Positions 27,420 through 35,638 of a stretch of 64,000 bases of DNA are shown here, piece after piece. Both the position numbers and the translations under genes were made by a program. Each line of letters starts with the position of its first letter. Position 1 is the stretch's first letter. The notes beneath the pieces are model-generated. The model did not search any database. It was not told the DNA's origin and saw nothing but the letters and a program-made list of their open reading frames with translations. Origin of the DNA: Labilibacter marinus (lineage in GTDB: Bacteria; Bacteroidota; Bacteroidia; Bacteroidales; Marinilabiliaceae); the NCBI RefSeq assembly GCF_001659685.2, contig NZ_LXYE02000030.1, positions 62,001-126,000 of the forward strand, in the 5' to 3' direction.

Positions 27420-29057
27420 ATGAAACAAATACTATTATTCTCAATCATTATACTTCTTTCAATTAGCGGCTATGCTAAAAAGAACGAACGTCCCAACATC
27501 ATCTTCATCTTAACCGATGATCAATCCTACGGGATGATGGGATGTACAGGAAATGAAATCATTCAAACACCCAATTTGGATAAGTTGGCAGGTGAAGGAG
27601 TGTTGTTCACCAACGCTCATGTTAGTAGCGCCATTTGTACCCCAAGCAGAGTATCTATATTCTTGGGGCAATACGAACGCAAACACAGTGTTAATTTTAA
27701 CTCGTCAACAGCTATTTCAGAAGAAGCATGGCAGGAATCGTACCCTGTATTGATGCGAAAGGCTGGTTATTATACTGGATATATTGGAAAAAACCATTCG
27801 CCCATAGGTAAAGAGGGTTACGAAAGTGGAATTATTGAAAATAGCTTTGATTTTTGGTTTGCCAGTCATGGAGGAGTGTATTTTTATCCAAAAGAAAGGC
27901 GAGAAATATACAAAGATGCCATTGCAGAAACTCAGGCAGAGGTATTAGAAGAAGGCGTAAATCAGTTTCTCGATCCTAATGCACGGAGATTAAAAGGAGC
28001 TATTAGCTTCTTGGAAGAACGCCCATCGGATAAGCCTTTTATGCTCAGCCTGAATTTTAATATCCCGCACGGGGCCACCACACAAACCATGCGTCAGCGA
28101 GCAACGGATGATGAAATTTACCGCGCGCTTTATCGCGATAAAGAAATCCCTTTACCTCCAAACTATATTGCAAAAGGAGATATCAAAAATCCAAAACTTC
28201 CAGTCAATATTCATCACGCCAACGATCGTCAGGCAGGTTATAACTACGTGGATACACCAGAAGATATGAAGGAACGATACATTCTTCAGATGCAGTGTAT
28301 TACTGGCGTTGATCGTATGGTCGGGAAATTACGTGAAACTCTGAAGGAGTTAGAGTTGGATAAAAATACCATTATTATTTTCACTTCAGATCATGGCCTG
28401 TTTATGGGAGAACACGGACTAGGAGGGAAGTCTCTGTGTTACGAAAAATGTACGCATGTCCCCATGTTTATGTACCACCCTAAAATGAAAAAAGGGTATA
28501 AAAGTGATGCGCAGGTACAAACCATAGACATAGCCCCAACTATGCTTTCATTAGCAGGTGCAGAAATACCTAAAGCTATTCAAGGAAAAGATATTTCTGC
28601 ATTTATAAAGGATGGAAAAACAAAAGTTCGGGATTATCTCTACACGGAAAACTTATGGTCCACCACTTTTGGTAATCCTAGGTGCGAAGCGGTACAAACG
28701 AAAGAATGGAAGTACATCAGGTACTATAAGAACAATAATATTTCAGCTACAGAAAAAGTTAATTTGGCAAAAGAATATGGCATTTCTCAAAGAGTTATGC
28801 TTTACGAGGTACATCCGCAGCAGTTTGCTGTGTACCGAAATTATATAGAAAACCCAATTAATGGCGAGCTTCCTGTTTATGAGGAATTGTATCACTTAGC
28901 GGAAGACCCGCATGAAGTACATAACTTGGTTAAAAAAGCAGAACATAAGGCCATTTTAGAAGAATTAAGAGCTGCGTGGAAATCAGAAATTACAAAAGCT
29001 AGAGGCGAAGGTAAACCTAAAGTAGTTATTCATAGTAATATGAAATCTAAAATCTAA
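27420..29057 (+). CDS. S1-family sulfatase (DHG type)
   Basis: Start taken at ATG 27420 because the signal peptide (MKQILLFSIIILLSISGYA) begins there. FILTDDQSYG supplies the Asp pair, Cys73-Thr-Pro-Ser-Arg77 is canonical, GKNHS replaces the usual GKWH, and FTSDHGLFMGEHG (Asp-His-Gly rather than Asp-Asn-Gly) together with KSLCYEKCTHVP is typical of the choline/iduronate-type branch of S1 sulfatases. Length is 545 aa. It ends 55 bp before the hairpin that was once the terminator of the opposing tRNA-Ser gene, so this is the last gene of the cluster on the ancestral chromosome. Confidence 0.92.
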   Translation: MKQILLFSIIILLSISGYAKKNERPNIIFILTDDQSYGMMGCTGNEIIQTPNLDKLAGEGVLFTNAHVSSAICTPSRVSIFLGQYERKHSVNFNSSTAISEEAWQESYPVLMRKAGYYTGYIGKNHSPIGKEGYESGIIENSFDFWFASHGGVYFYPKERREIYKDAIAETQAEVLEEGVNQFLDPNARRLKGAISFLEERPSDKPFMLSLNFNIPHGATTQTMRQRATDDEIYRALYRDKEIPLPPNYIAKGDIKNPKLPVNIHHANDRQAGYNYVDTPEDMKERYILQMQCITGVDRMVGKLRETLKELELDKNTIIIFTSDHGLFMGEHGLGGKSLCYEKCTHVPMFMYHPKMKKGYKSDAQVQTIDIAPTMLSLAGAEIPKAIQGKDISAFIKDGKTKVRDYLYTENLWSTTFGNPRCEAVQTKEWKYIRYYKNNNISATEKVNLAKEYGISQRVMLYEVHPQQFAVYRNYIENPINGELPVYEELYHLAEDPHEVHNLVKKAEHKAILEELRAAWKSEITKARGEGKPKVVIHSNMKSKI

Positions 29058-29111
29058 ATTTTAAACTGGATGAGTAGGAATATCCTCCCGTAATCTAATC
29101 TTAGTAGGCAC

Positions 29112-29145
29112 AAAAAAAGCCCTGAGTTAATAAACTCAGGGCTTT
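29112..29145 (-). terminator. Intrinsic terminator, probably the displaced original tRNA-Ser terminator
   Basis: Perfect 13-bp arms (AAAGCCCTGAGTT at 29116, AACTCAGGGCTTT at 29133) with a 4-nt loop. On the minus strand a seven-T run follows the hairpin. It abuts the left copy of the 18-bp att repeat. Before insertion it would have stood directly downstream of tRNA-Ser, which is now at 45119-45203. It can also serve the converging sulfatase cluster. Confidence 0.85.
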
Positions 29146-29162
29146 CAGCGGAGAGAGAGGGA
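29145..29162. repeat. att direct repeat, left copy (outer end of the integrative element)
   Basis: TCAGCGGAGAGAGAGGGA, identical over 18 bp to 45115-45132, which is the 3' end of the tRNA-Ser gene. It marks the distal boundary of a site-specific insertion of about 16 kb. Confidence 0.88.
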
Positions 29163-29340
29163 ACTGAAAAATTGCTTTAAGTGCCCTATTCTCAATGTTT
29201 TACGAATTCAATTTTTTAAGTCCTCTGTAAGTCCACCAAAAATGGGTAAAAAATGCCCGTTTTAAATGCGTTTTAATGAACTCATTTCTCTCCAAAAGTA
29301 GTAAAAAGGAACCGAACCTAAAAATGGATTTTTCAAATGA
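29163..29340. other. Left end of the element with recombinase arm-type sites
   Basis: Gene-free. AAGTCCTC at 29218 and AAGTCCACCAAAAAT at 29229-29243 recur near the other end of the element (AAGTCCACCAGAAAT at 44996-45010, plus inverted copies at 44967-44979 and 44985-44992). Presence at both ends fits arm-type binding sites of the recombinase. Nothing else is seen here. Confidence 0.55.
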
Positions 29341-31161
29341 CTAACGTGGTTTTTTATTTTCAGTATGCCTCCAATTGTATAAGGTTTCTTTTCTTGTTTT
29401 ACCACCTAATTGATTAAAATGAGTTGCAGCCTTAGGTGCTCCACCAAAACTGGAAATTGCCCATTCTGCTAATCTACTTTTAAAATCATCAATCATTTCT
29501 TCGGCAGTTTTACTTTTTGAAAATTCATCTTGGGTGTCATTATTATTCCAACTATATCTTTCGAATTCTTTTCTTGCGAAATCAAACGCATTTCTTTCAC
29601 TAAGTAAATTCTTTAATTCTTTATTAAAAGACAAAAACGACTTATAGTATATGGCTATCTTCTGTAAATCCCTATAGTTGCCGTAAAGTTCTTGACTTCT
29701 TATCCAGTTAAGAAAGTTTTTGTCCTTACTTATATATTTGTCAAATGGAAATTGTTCTTGAAATTTCATTTGAGTCCAGATCTTTTCAAATTCAGCAGGT
29801 ATGTCTTCCTTAGCGTTTCTTAAAGGCGGTAATTCAATAACTAATTGGGTAATTCTATCATAAAAGTCTGGCAATAATTTTTGTTTTAATTCTTTAATTG
29901 AGTTATTTGAAGCTAAAATTATTGTTAATTCCTTTATTGTTTCTTCCTTGCCTCCGAGAGGAGTTATTTTATACTGGTTATACTCATCTGTTTGAAGTGC
30001 CCTCATTAACTTAGCTTGCGTTAGTTTATCGAGGTGATGAATTTCATCAAGAAAGAGAATGTTATTTTCTGCTTGTTTTAATGCTCCTATATGATCATCT
30101 TTTGCATCGGTAAATGCGCCTTTTTTGTGTCCAAATAAAATGGATTCAGCAATTTGATTATTTGTAAAAGATGCACAATTAAATGGTATGATTTCTTTTC
30201 CTTCTTTATTTTCAGCTAATCTAGTTTTTCCAACACCTCTTTCTCCTAATAGTAAAATTGTAAAGCCTGAGTTTAGGTAAGATTCCATCTTTTGCTCAGT
30301 AACTTGTCGGTTTTCTGATTTGGTTTTCGTATCGTATAAAGGGAAGTGCTTTGTTATTTCTGTTAGTATTTTATTGGGTATCTTTTTTATTATTAAAGGC
30401 TTAAAGCGACCTTTAGCAACCTCCTTATTATCATATGTTTGTATGAGTGTGGTTTTTTGAGGAAGATGCCCAGTCTCACTTAATACCTGCCATACCACTT
30501 GAGTCTCATTACTACCAAGCGAGGAGTTAATTATGAAATTAGCGTTTGGATGTTTAGCTTTAATTTTACTAATGAAAGGTTGTATTTTTTTAGAAATACT
30601 GGATGCATCCCTGAGGTTTTTAATACCAAAACTTTCGGCTATGAACCGTTCACCTGCAGGGTAAAATTGTTTTGCATTACTATAATTGCCAAACCACCAT
30701 ATTTGATCTTCTACATCGTAATGAGGCATATCTCGCCATAAGGTTTTTTTCCAATGTCGATAAACATCTTTATAATGATTTCTGACAAAAGAATCTTCTT
30801 CTTTCATTTTCCAAGTATGATTAAGAATACGTCTTTTATTGATGAGTTTTTGCCAGACTTTAAAGCTCTTGTCACTCTTAATGAATTCGTCCTCAAGAAT
30901 ATTTGATATATAATCGAATCTTCTTCTGGATAATTTATCAAAGGTAACCTGCGGAGCTGTTAAGTAATAAACTTTATCAAAAACAAAGCCTCCATTGTCT
31001 ATATCTTCATTAAATAAGAGATTCATTTCTTCCTGACAAATTCCACTTTGGTTATAAATATCATGAATTCCATATTTATAAAAAGCTGAAAGAATATGTT
31101 TTAGGTATGCGATTCCATGCGTTGTATAATGCCATGTAATAAAAATATTTTCTTCCTTCAT
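29341..31161 (-). CDS. RtcR-like regulator: CARF-like sensor + sigma54-type AAA+ + C-terminal HTH
   Basis: Predicted enhancer-binding activator. The N-terminal half (about 1-270) has a NFIINSSLGSNETQVVWQVLSETG-LIQT segment like the ligand-binding strand-loop of CARF domains in RtcR. The AAA+ domain has Walker A GERGVGKT (306-313), Walker B ILFLDE (368-373) and the sigma54-contact loop as GAFTDA (348-353) in place of GAFTGA. The C-terminus (about 570-606) looks like a short Fis-type HTH. It is divergent from two mini-genes and a modification operon, and a sigma54-type promoter at 31252-31268 faces that operon. The inferred role is to sense an RNA-derived or cyclic nucleotide and switch on the neighbouring genes. 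RNA-repair genes (rtcA/rtcB) are not present. The CARF call rests on motif resemblance only. Confidence 0.72.
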   Translation of the reverse strand: MKEENIFITWHYTTHGIAYLKHILSAFYKYGIHDIYNQSGICQEEMNLLFNEDIDNGGFVFDKVYYLTAPQVTFDKLSRRRFDYISNILEDEFIKSDKSFKVWQKLINKRRILNHTWKMKEEDSFVRNHYKDVYRHWKKTLWRDMPHYDVEDQIWWFGNYSNAKQFYPAGERFIAESFGIKNLRDASSISKKIQPFISKIKAKHPNANFIINSSLGSNETQVVWQVLSETGHLPQKTTLIQTYDNKEVAKGRFKPLIIKKIPNKILTEITKHFPLYDTKTKSENRQVTEQKMESYLNSGFTILLLGERGVGKTRLAENKEGKEIIPFNCASFTNNQIAESILFGHKKGAFTDAKDDHIGALKQAENNILFLDEIHHLDKLTQAKLMRALQTDEYNQYKITPLGGKEETIKELTIILASNNSIKELKQKLLPDFYDRITQLVIELPPLRNAKEDIPAEFEKIWTQMKFQEQFPFDKYISKDKNFLNWIRSQELYGNYRDLQKIAIYYKSFLSFNKELKNLLSERNAFDFARKEFERYSWNNNDTQDEFSKSKTAEEMIDDFKSRLAEWAISSFGGAPKAATHFNQLGGKTRKETLYNWRHTENKKPR

Positions 31162-31175
31162 GTGATTATATGATT

Positions 31176-31224
31176 ATATAGTATGCTCATATAAATATAT
31201 AGAAATATATTAAATATACTATAT
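31176..31224. promoter_or_regulatory. Inverted repeat, candidate upstream activator site
   Basis: ATATAGTAT (31176-31184) and ATACTATAT (31216-31224) are perfect 9-bp inverted arms, 28 bp upstream of the -24 element of the sigma54-type promoter. They sit in the gap between the activator gene and its presumed target, where an enhancer-binding protein would bind. The region is very AT-rich, so chance arms are possible. Confidence 0.4.
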
Positions 31225-31251
31225 GTATAAGGTAATGAGATTCTAAAAATA

Positions 31252-31268
31252 TTGGCACGGGTATTGAA
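31252..31268 (+). promoter_or_regulatory. Sigma54-type (-24/-12) promoter
   Basis: TTGGCACGGGTATTGAA: the -24 element TTGGCACG is perfect against YTGGCACG, and the -12 element TTGAA differs from TTGCW by one base. The GG and GA doublets are separated by exactly 10 bp, the required spacing. Predicted start is near 31279, 27 bp before the first mini-gene. The divergent AAA+ activator is the natural regulator. Confidence 0.72.
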
Positions 31269-31305
31269 AAATTGTTGATTGATATACTTTTAAAAATCAA
31301 TCAAT

Positions 31306-31440
31306 ATGAAAAATGTTAAATCGGGCAGTCATAATGCCGATATGAAGAATTCTAACAAAGGTACTTCTGGACAAAACAAAACACACGCAAAAAATCAAGG
31401 AAATCGAGGTAAGCAATTAAATCCTAATCAAAAAAAATAA
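31306..31440 (+). CDS. Mini-protein 1 (44 aa, hydrophilic, Asn/Lys-rich)
   Basis: ATG to TAA without interruption, first frame after the sigma54-type promoter. It is rich in Asn, Lys, Gly and Gln, has no Cys and no hydrophobic stretch, so it is soluble and probably disordered. The C-terminus GNRGKQLNPNQKK contains a (K/R)QL(N/D)P motif that is also in the next mini-gene. It may be a precursor peptide, a stress-type small protein or a target of the downstream modification enzymes. No family is assigned. It is too short for ordinary gene callers. Confidence 0.6.
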   Translation: MKNVKSGSHNADMKNSNKGTSGQNKTHAKNQGNRGKQLNPNQKK

Positions 31441-31446
31441 ATAGGT

Positions 31447-31596
31447 ATGAGTTTAAATAACGATAATGATTACTCAAAAGAAGAGCTTGATAATTATTCA
31501 AGACAATTAGATCCGGAAAATGACGCGTATTGGCAATCAAGAGGTGAAGAAGAAAGACCTACTGATTGGCAAGATAGATTAGAAAAGGATGACTGA
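31447..31596 (+). CDS. Mini-protein 2 (49 aa, acidic)
   Basis: Starts 6 bp after the stop of mini-gene 1, so the two are almost certainly co-transcribed. It is strongly acidic (many Asp/Glu), with YSRQLDPENDAYWQSRG in the middle, echoing the RGKQLNPNQ of mini-protein 1, and two Trp in the C-terminal third. No Cys, signal peptide or membrane segment is present. It may partner the basic mini-protein 1 or be a second substrate of the operon. Function unknown. Confidence 0.6.
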   Translation: MSLNNDNDYSKEELDNYSRQLDPENDAYWQSRGEEERPTDWQDRLEKDD

Positions 31597-31643
31597 TAGA
31601 AAAACAATATCTAATCTATTAGTATAATATTCTGAAATATTTT

Positions 31644-31694
31644 CAAAGAAACTAAAGTTTAAGTAATTCTATACTTACTTCTTTAGTTTCTTTG
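31644..31694 (+). terminator. Long hairpin between mini-genes and operon (terminator or attenuator)
   Basis: Perfect 14-bp arms CAAAGAAACTAAAG (31644-31657) and CTTTAGTTTCTTTG (31681-31694), with an inner TAAGTA/TACTTA pairing. TGTTCTTTTTATATATTTT follows, so it can act as an intrinsic terminator. It lies 25 bp before the glycosyltransferase start. It could make the mini-genes abundant and let only part of the transcripts continue into the operon. Confidence 0.65.
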
Positions 31695-31718
31695 TGTTCT
31701 TTTTATATATTTTATTCA

Positions 31719-33005
31719 ATGCACATATTAAAAATAATTCACGGATATCCACCTTATTACAATGCGGGCTCAGAGGTATATAGTCAATCCATAGTAGATG
31801 AACTAAAGAAGACATATAAGATTACCGTTTTCACCAGAGAGGAAAATGAGTACATACCTGACTTTAACTTTAGAAGAGAGTCAGGAGATGGTGCTGATTT
31901 TGTTTTTGTCAATATGGCTAGAGGGAAAGATGGGTATAATCATGCAGCAATCAATAAAAGGTTAGCAGAGCTTATTGAAGATATAAAACCGGACGTAGCT
32001 CATATCGGTCATTTAAACCACTTGTCAACCGGAATAGTTGATGAATTGAATAAACAGAACATTCCTATTTTGTTCACCCTTCATGATTTTTGGCTAATGT
32101 GTCCAAGAGGACAATTTTTGCAAAGGAATTTTGATGGTGAAAATTTATATAAGCTATGTGACCGGCAAGAGGATTCTAAGTGTGCTGAGTCTTGCTACAG
32201 AATGTATCAATCCGGTATAGATTCCCAAAAGGATAGTAAGCATTGGGCAGAATGGGTGAATCAAAGGATGAGAATTACGAAGGAGGTTATTGACAAAGTT
32301 GATTGTTTTCATGCTCCTTCTAAATACCTCATGAATCGTTTTATTGATGACTTTGATGTGCCTAAAGAAAAAATTTTCTATCTCGATTATGGTTTTCCTA
32401 CTCATTACCTTAAGCCTGAAATACATTCCGATTCTGATACTTTTACATTTGGTTATATTGGAACTCATATAGCTGCCAAAGGGGTGAATTTATTAATTGA
32501 AGCATTTAAAGGAATAGAGGGAAAAGCTAAGCTTAAGATATTTGGCAGAGAACTAGGTCAAAGCACAAAGGCTTTAAAAAAGCTTTCTTCGGAATGCTCA
32601 AATCCGGTTGAGTTCTGTGGTGAATATATCAACCATAATTTAGCAAAGGATGTATTCAGTAAGGTTCACGCAATTGTAGTGCCATCAATATGGGGCGAAA
32701 ATTCACCATTGGTCATACATGAGGCGCAATCATGTCACATACCTGTAATTACAGCTGATTTTGGGGGTATGAAAGAATATGTGCAGAACAATGTAAACGG
32801 TTTACTCTTTCAACATCGGAATCTCGATTCTTTAAGAGAAAAACTTCAATTTGCTGTCAGTCATGCAGAAAAAATGAATTCGCTAGGAAGAAAAGGGTAT
32901 TTGTATTCAGGGAGTGGTGAGATACCGAATATTATTGAGCATTGCCAAGAGTTATATCGAAAGTACAATTATTTACTAGAATCAAAGAATGCAAAAACTG
33001 TATAG
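31719..33005 (+). CDS. GT4-type glycosyltransferase
   Basis: Start taken at ATG 31719 (MHILKIIHGYPPYYNAGSEVYS); a TTG at 31692 lies inside the hairpin region. GT-B fold: the N-terminal domain has the GSEVYSQ donor-side turn and ends near residue 215, and the C-terminal domain has FTFGYIGTHIAAKGVNLLIEAF and the nucleotide-sugar segment PSIWGENSPLVIHEAQSCHIPVI (Glu pair of the EX7E type). Length is 428 aa, with no signal or membrane segment, so it acts in the cytoplasm. It overlaps the next gene by 17 bp, showing translational coupling. The acceptor is unknown; a peptide or small molecule made by the operon is the inference. Confidence 0.82.
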   Translation: MHILKIIHGYPPYYNAGSEVYSQSIVDELKKTYKITVFTREENEYIPDFNFRRESGDGADFVFVNMARGKDGYNHAAINKRLAELIEDIKPDVAHIGHLNHLSTGIVDELNKQNIPILFTLHDFWLMCPRGQFLQRNFDGENLYKLCDRQEDSKCAESCYRMYQSGIDSQKDSKHWAEWVNQRMRITKEVIDKVDCFHAPSKYLMNRFIDDFDVPKEKIFYLDYGFPTHYLKPEIHSDSDTFTFGYIGTHIAAKGVNLLIEAFKGIEGKAKLKIFGRELGQSTKALKKLSSECSNPVEFCGEYINHNLAKDVFSKVHAIVVPSIWGENSPLVIHEAQSCHIPVITADFGGMKEYVQNNVNGLLFQHRNLDSLREKLQFAVSHAEKMNSLGRKGYLYSGSGEIPNIIEHCQELYRKYNYLLESKNAKTV

Positions 33006-34011
33006 ATTAACATTGGACACAAATCCGGAAGATTGTAATCTTAAATGTATAATGTGTGAGGAACACAGTAGATATAGCAATTTCAAAAATGAATTGTTTG
33101 TTTCTACTGGTGTTAAAGCCAGAAGGATGCCTTCTACTTGGATAGATAAAATATTTAAAGAAGCGAATGAACTTGGGGTTAAAGAGATTATTCCTTCGAC
33201 AATGGGTGAGCCTCTATTATATAAAGATATTGATAAGTTCTTTCAACTCGCTAGGAAATATGATATTAAAATAAACCTCACGACAAATGGTACTTTTCCC
33301 AAAAGAGAAGTTAAGGAATGGGCTAAATTGATTATTCCGGTAACTAGTGACACAAAAATATCTCTAAATGGAGTTACGAAAGATATAGCCGAAAGTATCA
33401 TGCATGGGCTTTCATTTGAAGAGCATGTATCGAATCTAAAAACCTTTATCGAATATAGGAACTTACACCATAAGAAATCAGGTTTTTATAGCACAGTAAC
33501 TTTGCAATTGACTTTCATGCAAAATAATATGCATCAACTACCTGAAATAATAAAGTTTGGGGCAAGCATGGGAGTTGACCGGATAAAGGGACATCATTTA
33601 TGGATGCATTTTGCTGAAATTAGAGACCTTTCCTTTAAAAAGAATCAGGAATCAATCGCAGAATGGAACTCAATAGTTGACAAGGCTAATGATGCAGTTG
33701 AAGCTTTTAGGAAACCAAGCGGTGAAAAGATTTTACTGGAACAAATTGACTATTTAAATGAAAAGGAAACTTTCATAATTCCTGATAGTTATAACTGTCC
33801 ATTTTTAGGTAAGGAGTTATGGGTTTCTGCAACAGGAAAAATATCTCCATGTTGTGCTCCAGACAAAGAAAGAGACTCGTTAGGTAACTTTGGAAACTAC
33901 CAAAATATAACATTTACAGAGGTGTTGAATAATGAAGTTTATAAAGATTTGATTACTAATTACAAGCAAAAGCCTTTATGTCAATCATGTATAATGAGAA
34001 AGCCGCTTTAG
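32989..34011 (+). CDS. Radical SAM/SPASM-type enzyme
   Basis: CNLKCIMC (residues about 15-22) is the CxxxCxxC motif that binds the SAM [4Fe-4S] cluster. The C-terminal part carries further cysteines (NCPFLG, PCCAP, CQSC) in a SPASM-like arrangement for auxiliary Fe-S clusters. Such enzymes often modify peptides or small molecules. At 340 aa and with these motifs it does not look like an anaerobic sulfatase-maturating enzyme, and it is far from the sulfatases in operon terms. It overlaps the glycosyltransferase by 17 bp and the phosphatase by 34 bp. The nearby mini-proteins have no Cys, so thioether formation on them is excluded. Confidence 0.85.
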   Translation: MQKLYRLTLDTNPEDCNLKCIMCEEHSRYSNFKNELFVSTGVKARRMPSTWIDKIFKEANELGVKEIIPSTMGEPLLYKDIDKFFQLARKYDIKINLTTNGTFPKREVKEWAKLIIPVTSDTKISLNGVTKDIAESIMHGLSFEEHVSNLKTFIEYRNLHHKKSGFYSTVTLQLTFMQNNMHQLPEIIKFGASMGVDRIKGHHLWMHFAEIRDLSFKKNQESIAEWNSIVDKANDAVEAFRKPSGEKILLEQIDYLNEKETFIIPDSYNCPFLGKELWVSATGKISPCCAPDKERDSLGNFGNYQNITFTEVLNNEVYKDLITNYKQKPLCQSCIMRKPL

Positions 34012-34679
34012 ACAGTGTAAATAGCCCAAGTACTTATATAGAACAACCTATAATTCCCAATTTTAGGGATGCTTCAAAATACGTATCAACTATAAAACCC
34101 AAAATGATATTTAGGACATCATCATTAACTAAATATCAGGATGTCAGTTCAGCTTTAGGTGTTATAAGGAGTAATAAAATCAAAACCGTTATTGATTTAA
34201 GAGCGGAAAGGGAAGTAAATGCAGATTCATATTCAGAATCATTTTCGCATGAGTTTTATTGCATTAATTTTCCTCTTGACCCATGGAATCAACCGGAATG
34301 GTTTGTAGAAGAGACAAAAACCATCTACTCAAATTTTTCAAATGCTGAAAAAGCATATTACTTTTTTATTAAGTGTTGTCAGTATCAAATCAGAGCTGTT
34401 CTTGAAACCATTTCTGTATCTGAATATCCGGTTGCAATCCATTGCGTTGCAGGAAAAGACAGAACCGGATTGATTACCATTTTAATTGGAATGTTAGTAG
34501 GTTCTGGTTATGAGGAATTATTGGTTGATTATTTACAAAGCGAACAGGATACGGATGAGTACAAATTCAGGATTTTCTATGATTATATTATGGGTGTCGG
34601 AGGAATAGAGGAGTATCTATCTCATAGTGGTATAAGTAAAGATGTTATCACGACTTTAAAACAAAAATTAGGAAAATGA
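33978..34679 (+). CDS. Tyrosine-phosphatase-family protein (Y_phosphatase3 type)
   Basis: IHCVAGKDRTG (about 155-165) is the HCx5R(S/T) signature with Cys nucleophile and Arg. An N-terminal NFRDAS and a FRTSSL motif are typical of the bacterial tyrosine/lipid phosphatase 3 family. Length (233 aa) is usual. It starts 34 bp inside the radical SAM gene and ends with ATGA overlap to the methyltransferase. The role may be removal of a phosphate from an operon intermediate or protein. The substrate cannot be inferred. Confidence 0.85.
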   Translation: MSIMYNEKAALDSVNSPSTYIEQPIIPNFRDASKYVSTIKPKMIFRTSSLTKYQDVSSALGVIRSNKIKTVIDLRAEREVNADSYSESFSHEFYCINFPLDPWNQPEWFVEETKTIYSNFSNAEKAYYFFIKCCQYQIRAVLETISVSEYPVAIHCVAGKDRTGLITILIGMLVGSGYEELLVDYLQSEQDTDEYKFRIFYDYIMGVGGIEEYLSHSGISKDVITTLKQKLGK

Positions 34680-35638
34680 TTGAGCATAGAAATGAGCTAA
34701 AAGGATTATTTACTCAATACTGGGATTACTTAGCTGTTTATGCTGCATGTAAACAGAATATTTTTGATTGTATTCAGAATACTTCTATGTCAATTAATTC
34801 CCTTGCTGATAATGAAGGATTTGATTTAGAAGTTTTAAAAGAATTAGTTTCAGTACTTAAACAGCAAAAGCTAATTCATGCAGATGGTGAGACGCTAAAG
34901 TTGACAATCAAAGGAGAACTCTTAACAGAATCTCATCCGTACTCTTTAAAATATGCATGTTTAAATTGGGGTGCAGAGCATTTAACAGCATGGCAAAATT
35001 TAGATTATACGTTAAAATCAGGCAAACAGGCTTTTAATCATTTATTTGGAAAGCCATTTTTCGATTATATATCAAATGACAAGGAAAAGTTATTGAGTTA
35101 CCATAGGGCAATGTATGAATATGCTCGTGATGATTATGAGAATATCTATCAAGTTCATGACTTTTCAAAACACCAATCTATAATAGATGTAGGTGGAGGT
35201 TTGGGCGCATTGATTGATGCTATTAAAGCCCATAATCCACAAATTAACAGCTATTTATTTGATAAGCCCGAAGTGATTGATTTGTATGAAGGAGATATTC
35301 CTGTAATAGGTGGAGACTTCTTTCAATCCATTCCTAAAGTTGCTGATGCGGTTATAATGAGTAGAGTTTTGCATGACTGGAGTGATGATAAATCAACATT
35401 AATTCTTAATAATGCTTTTGAATCTTTACCCAAAGGTGGGGTTTTATATTTAGTAGAGAACTTAACAGATAAAATTGATGATGGGGCAGCAATTCTATCT
35501 TTAAATATGCATGCTTTAACAGGAGGTTTTGAAAGAAGCTTATCTGAATACAAAAATCTCATAAAATCAACAGGGTTTAAATACATAGAGAATAAGAAAG
35601 TAAATGACCTTCAATCCTTAATTATAGCAGAAAAATGA
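34676..35638 (+). CDS. SAM-dependent O-methyltransferase (Methyltransf_2 type)
   Basis: The N-terminal winged-helix dimerisation part (about 1-90) is followed by a Rossmann domain with IIDVGGGLGALI (SAM motif I, about 167-178) and SRVLHDWSDD, the catalytic His/Asp segment typical of small-molecule O-methyltransferases in natural-product pathways. Length is 320 aa. Start and stop overlap both neighbours by 4 bp (ATGA), so it is coupled. Presence of this type beside a glycosyltransferase and radical SAM enzyme points to tailoring of a small molecule or modified peptide. Confidence 0.85.
   Translation: MIEHRNELKGLFTQYWDYLAVYAACKQNIFDCIQNTSMSINSLADNEGFDLEVLKELVSVLKQQKLIHADGETLKLTIKGELLTESHPYSLKYACLNWGAEHLTAWQNLDYTLKSGKQAFNHLFGKPFFDYISNDKEKLLSYHRAMYEYARDDYENIYQVHDFSKHQSIIDVGGGLGALIDAIKAHNPQINSYLFDKPEVIDLYEGDIPVIGGDFFQSIPKVADAVIMSRVLHDWSDDKSTLILNNAFESLPKGGVLYLVENLTDKIDDGAAILSLNMHALTGGFERSLSEYKNLIKSTGFKYIENKKVNDLQSLIIAEK

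Noticed and set aside
31692-31718. Longer N-terminus for the glycosyltransferase from a TTG codon
   Set aside because: The TTG lies in the right arm of the hairpin, and the family start motif (HILKIIHGYPP) begins at ATG 31719.
32989-34011. Radical SAM gene as the missing sulfatase-maturating enzyme
   Set aside because: It is embedded by overlapping reading frames in an operon on the mobile element, is shorter than anaerobic sulfatase-maturating enzymes and lacks their characteristic motif context.
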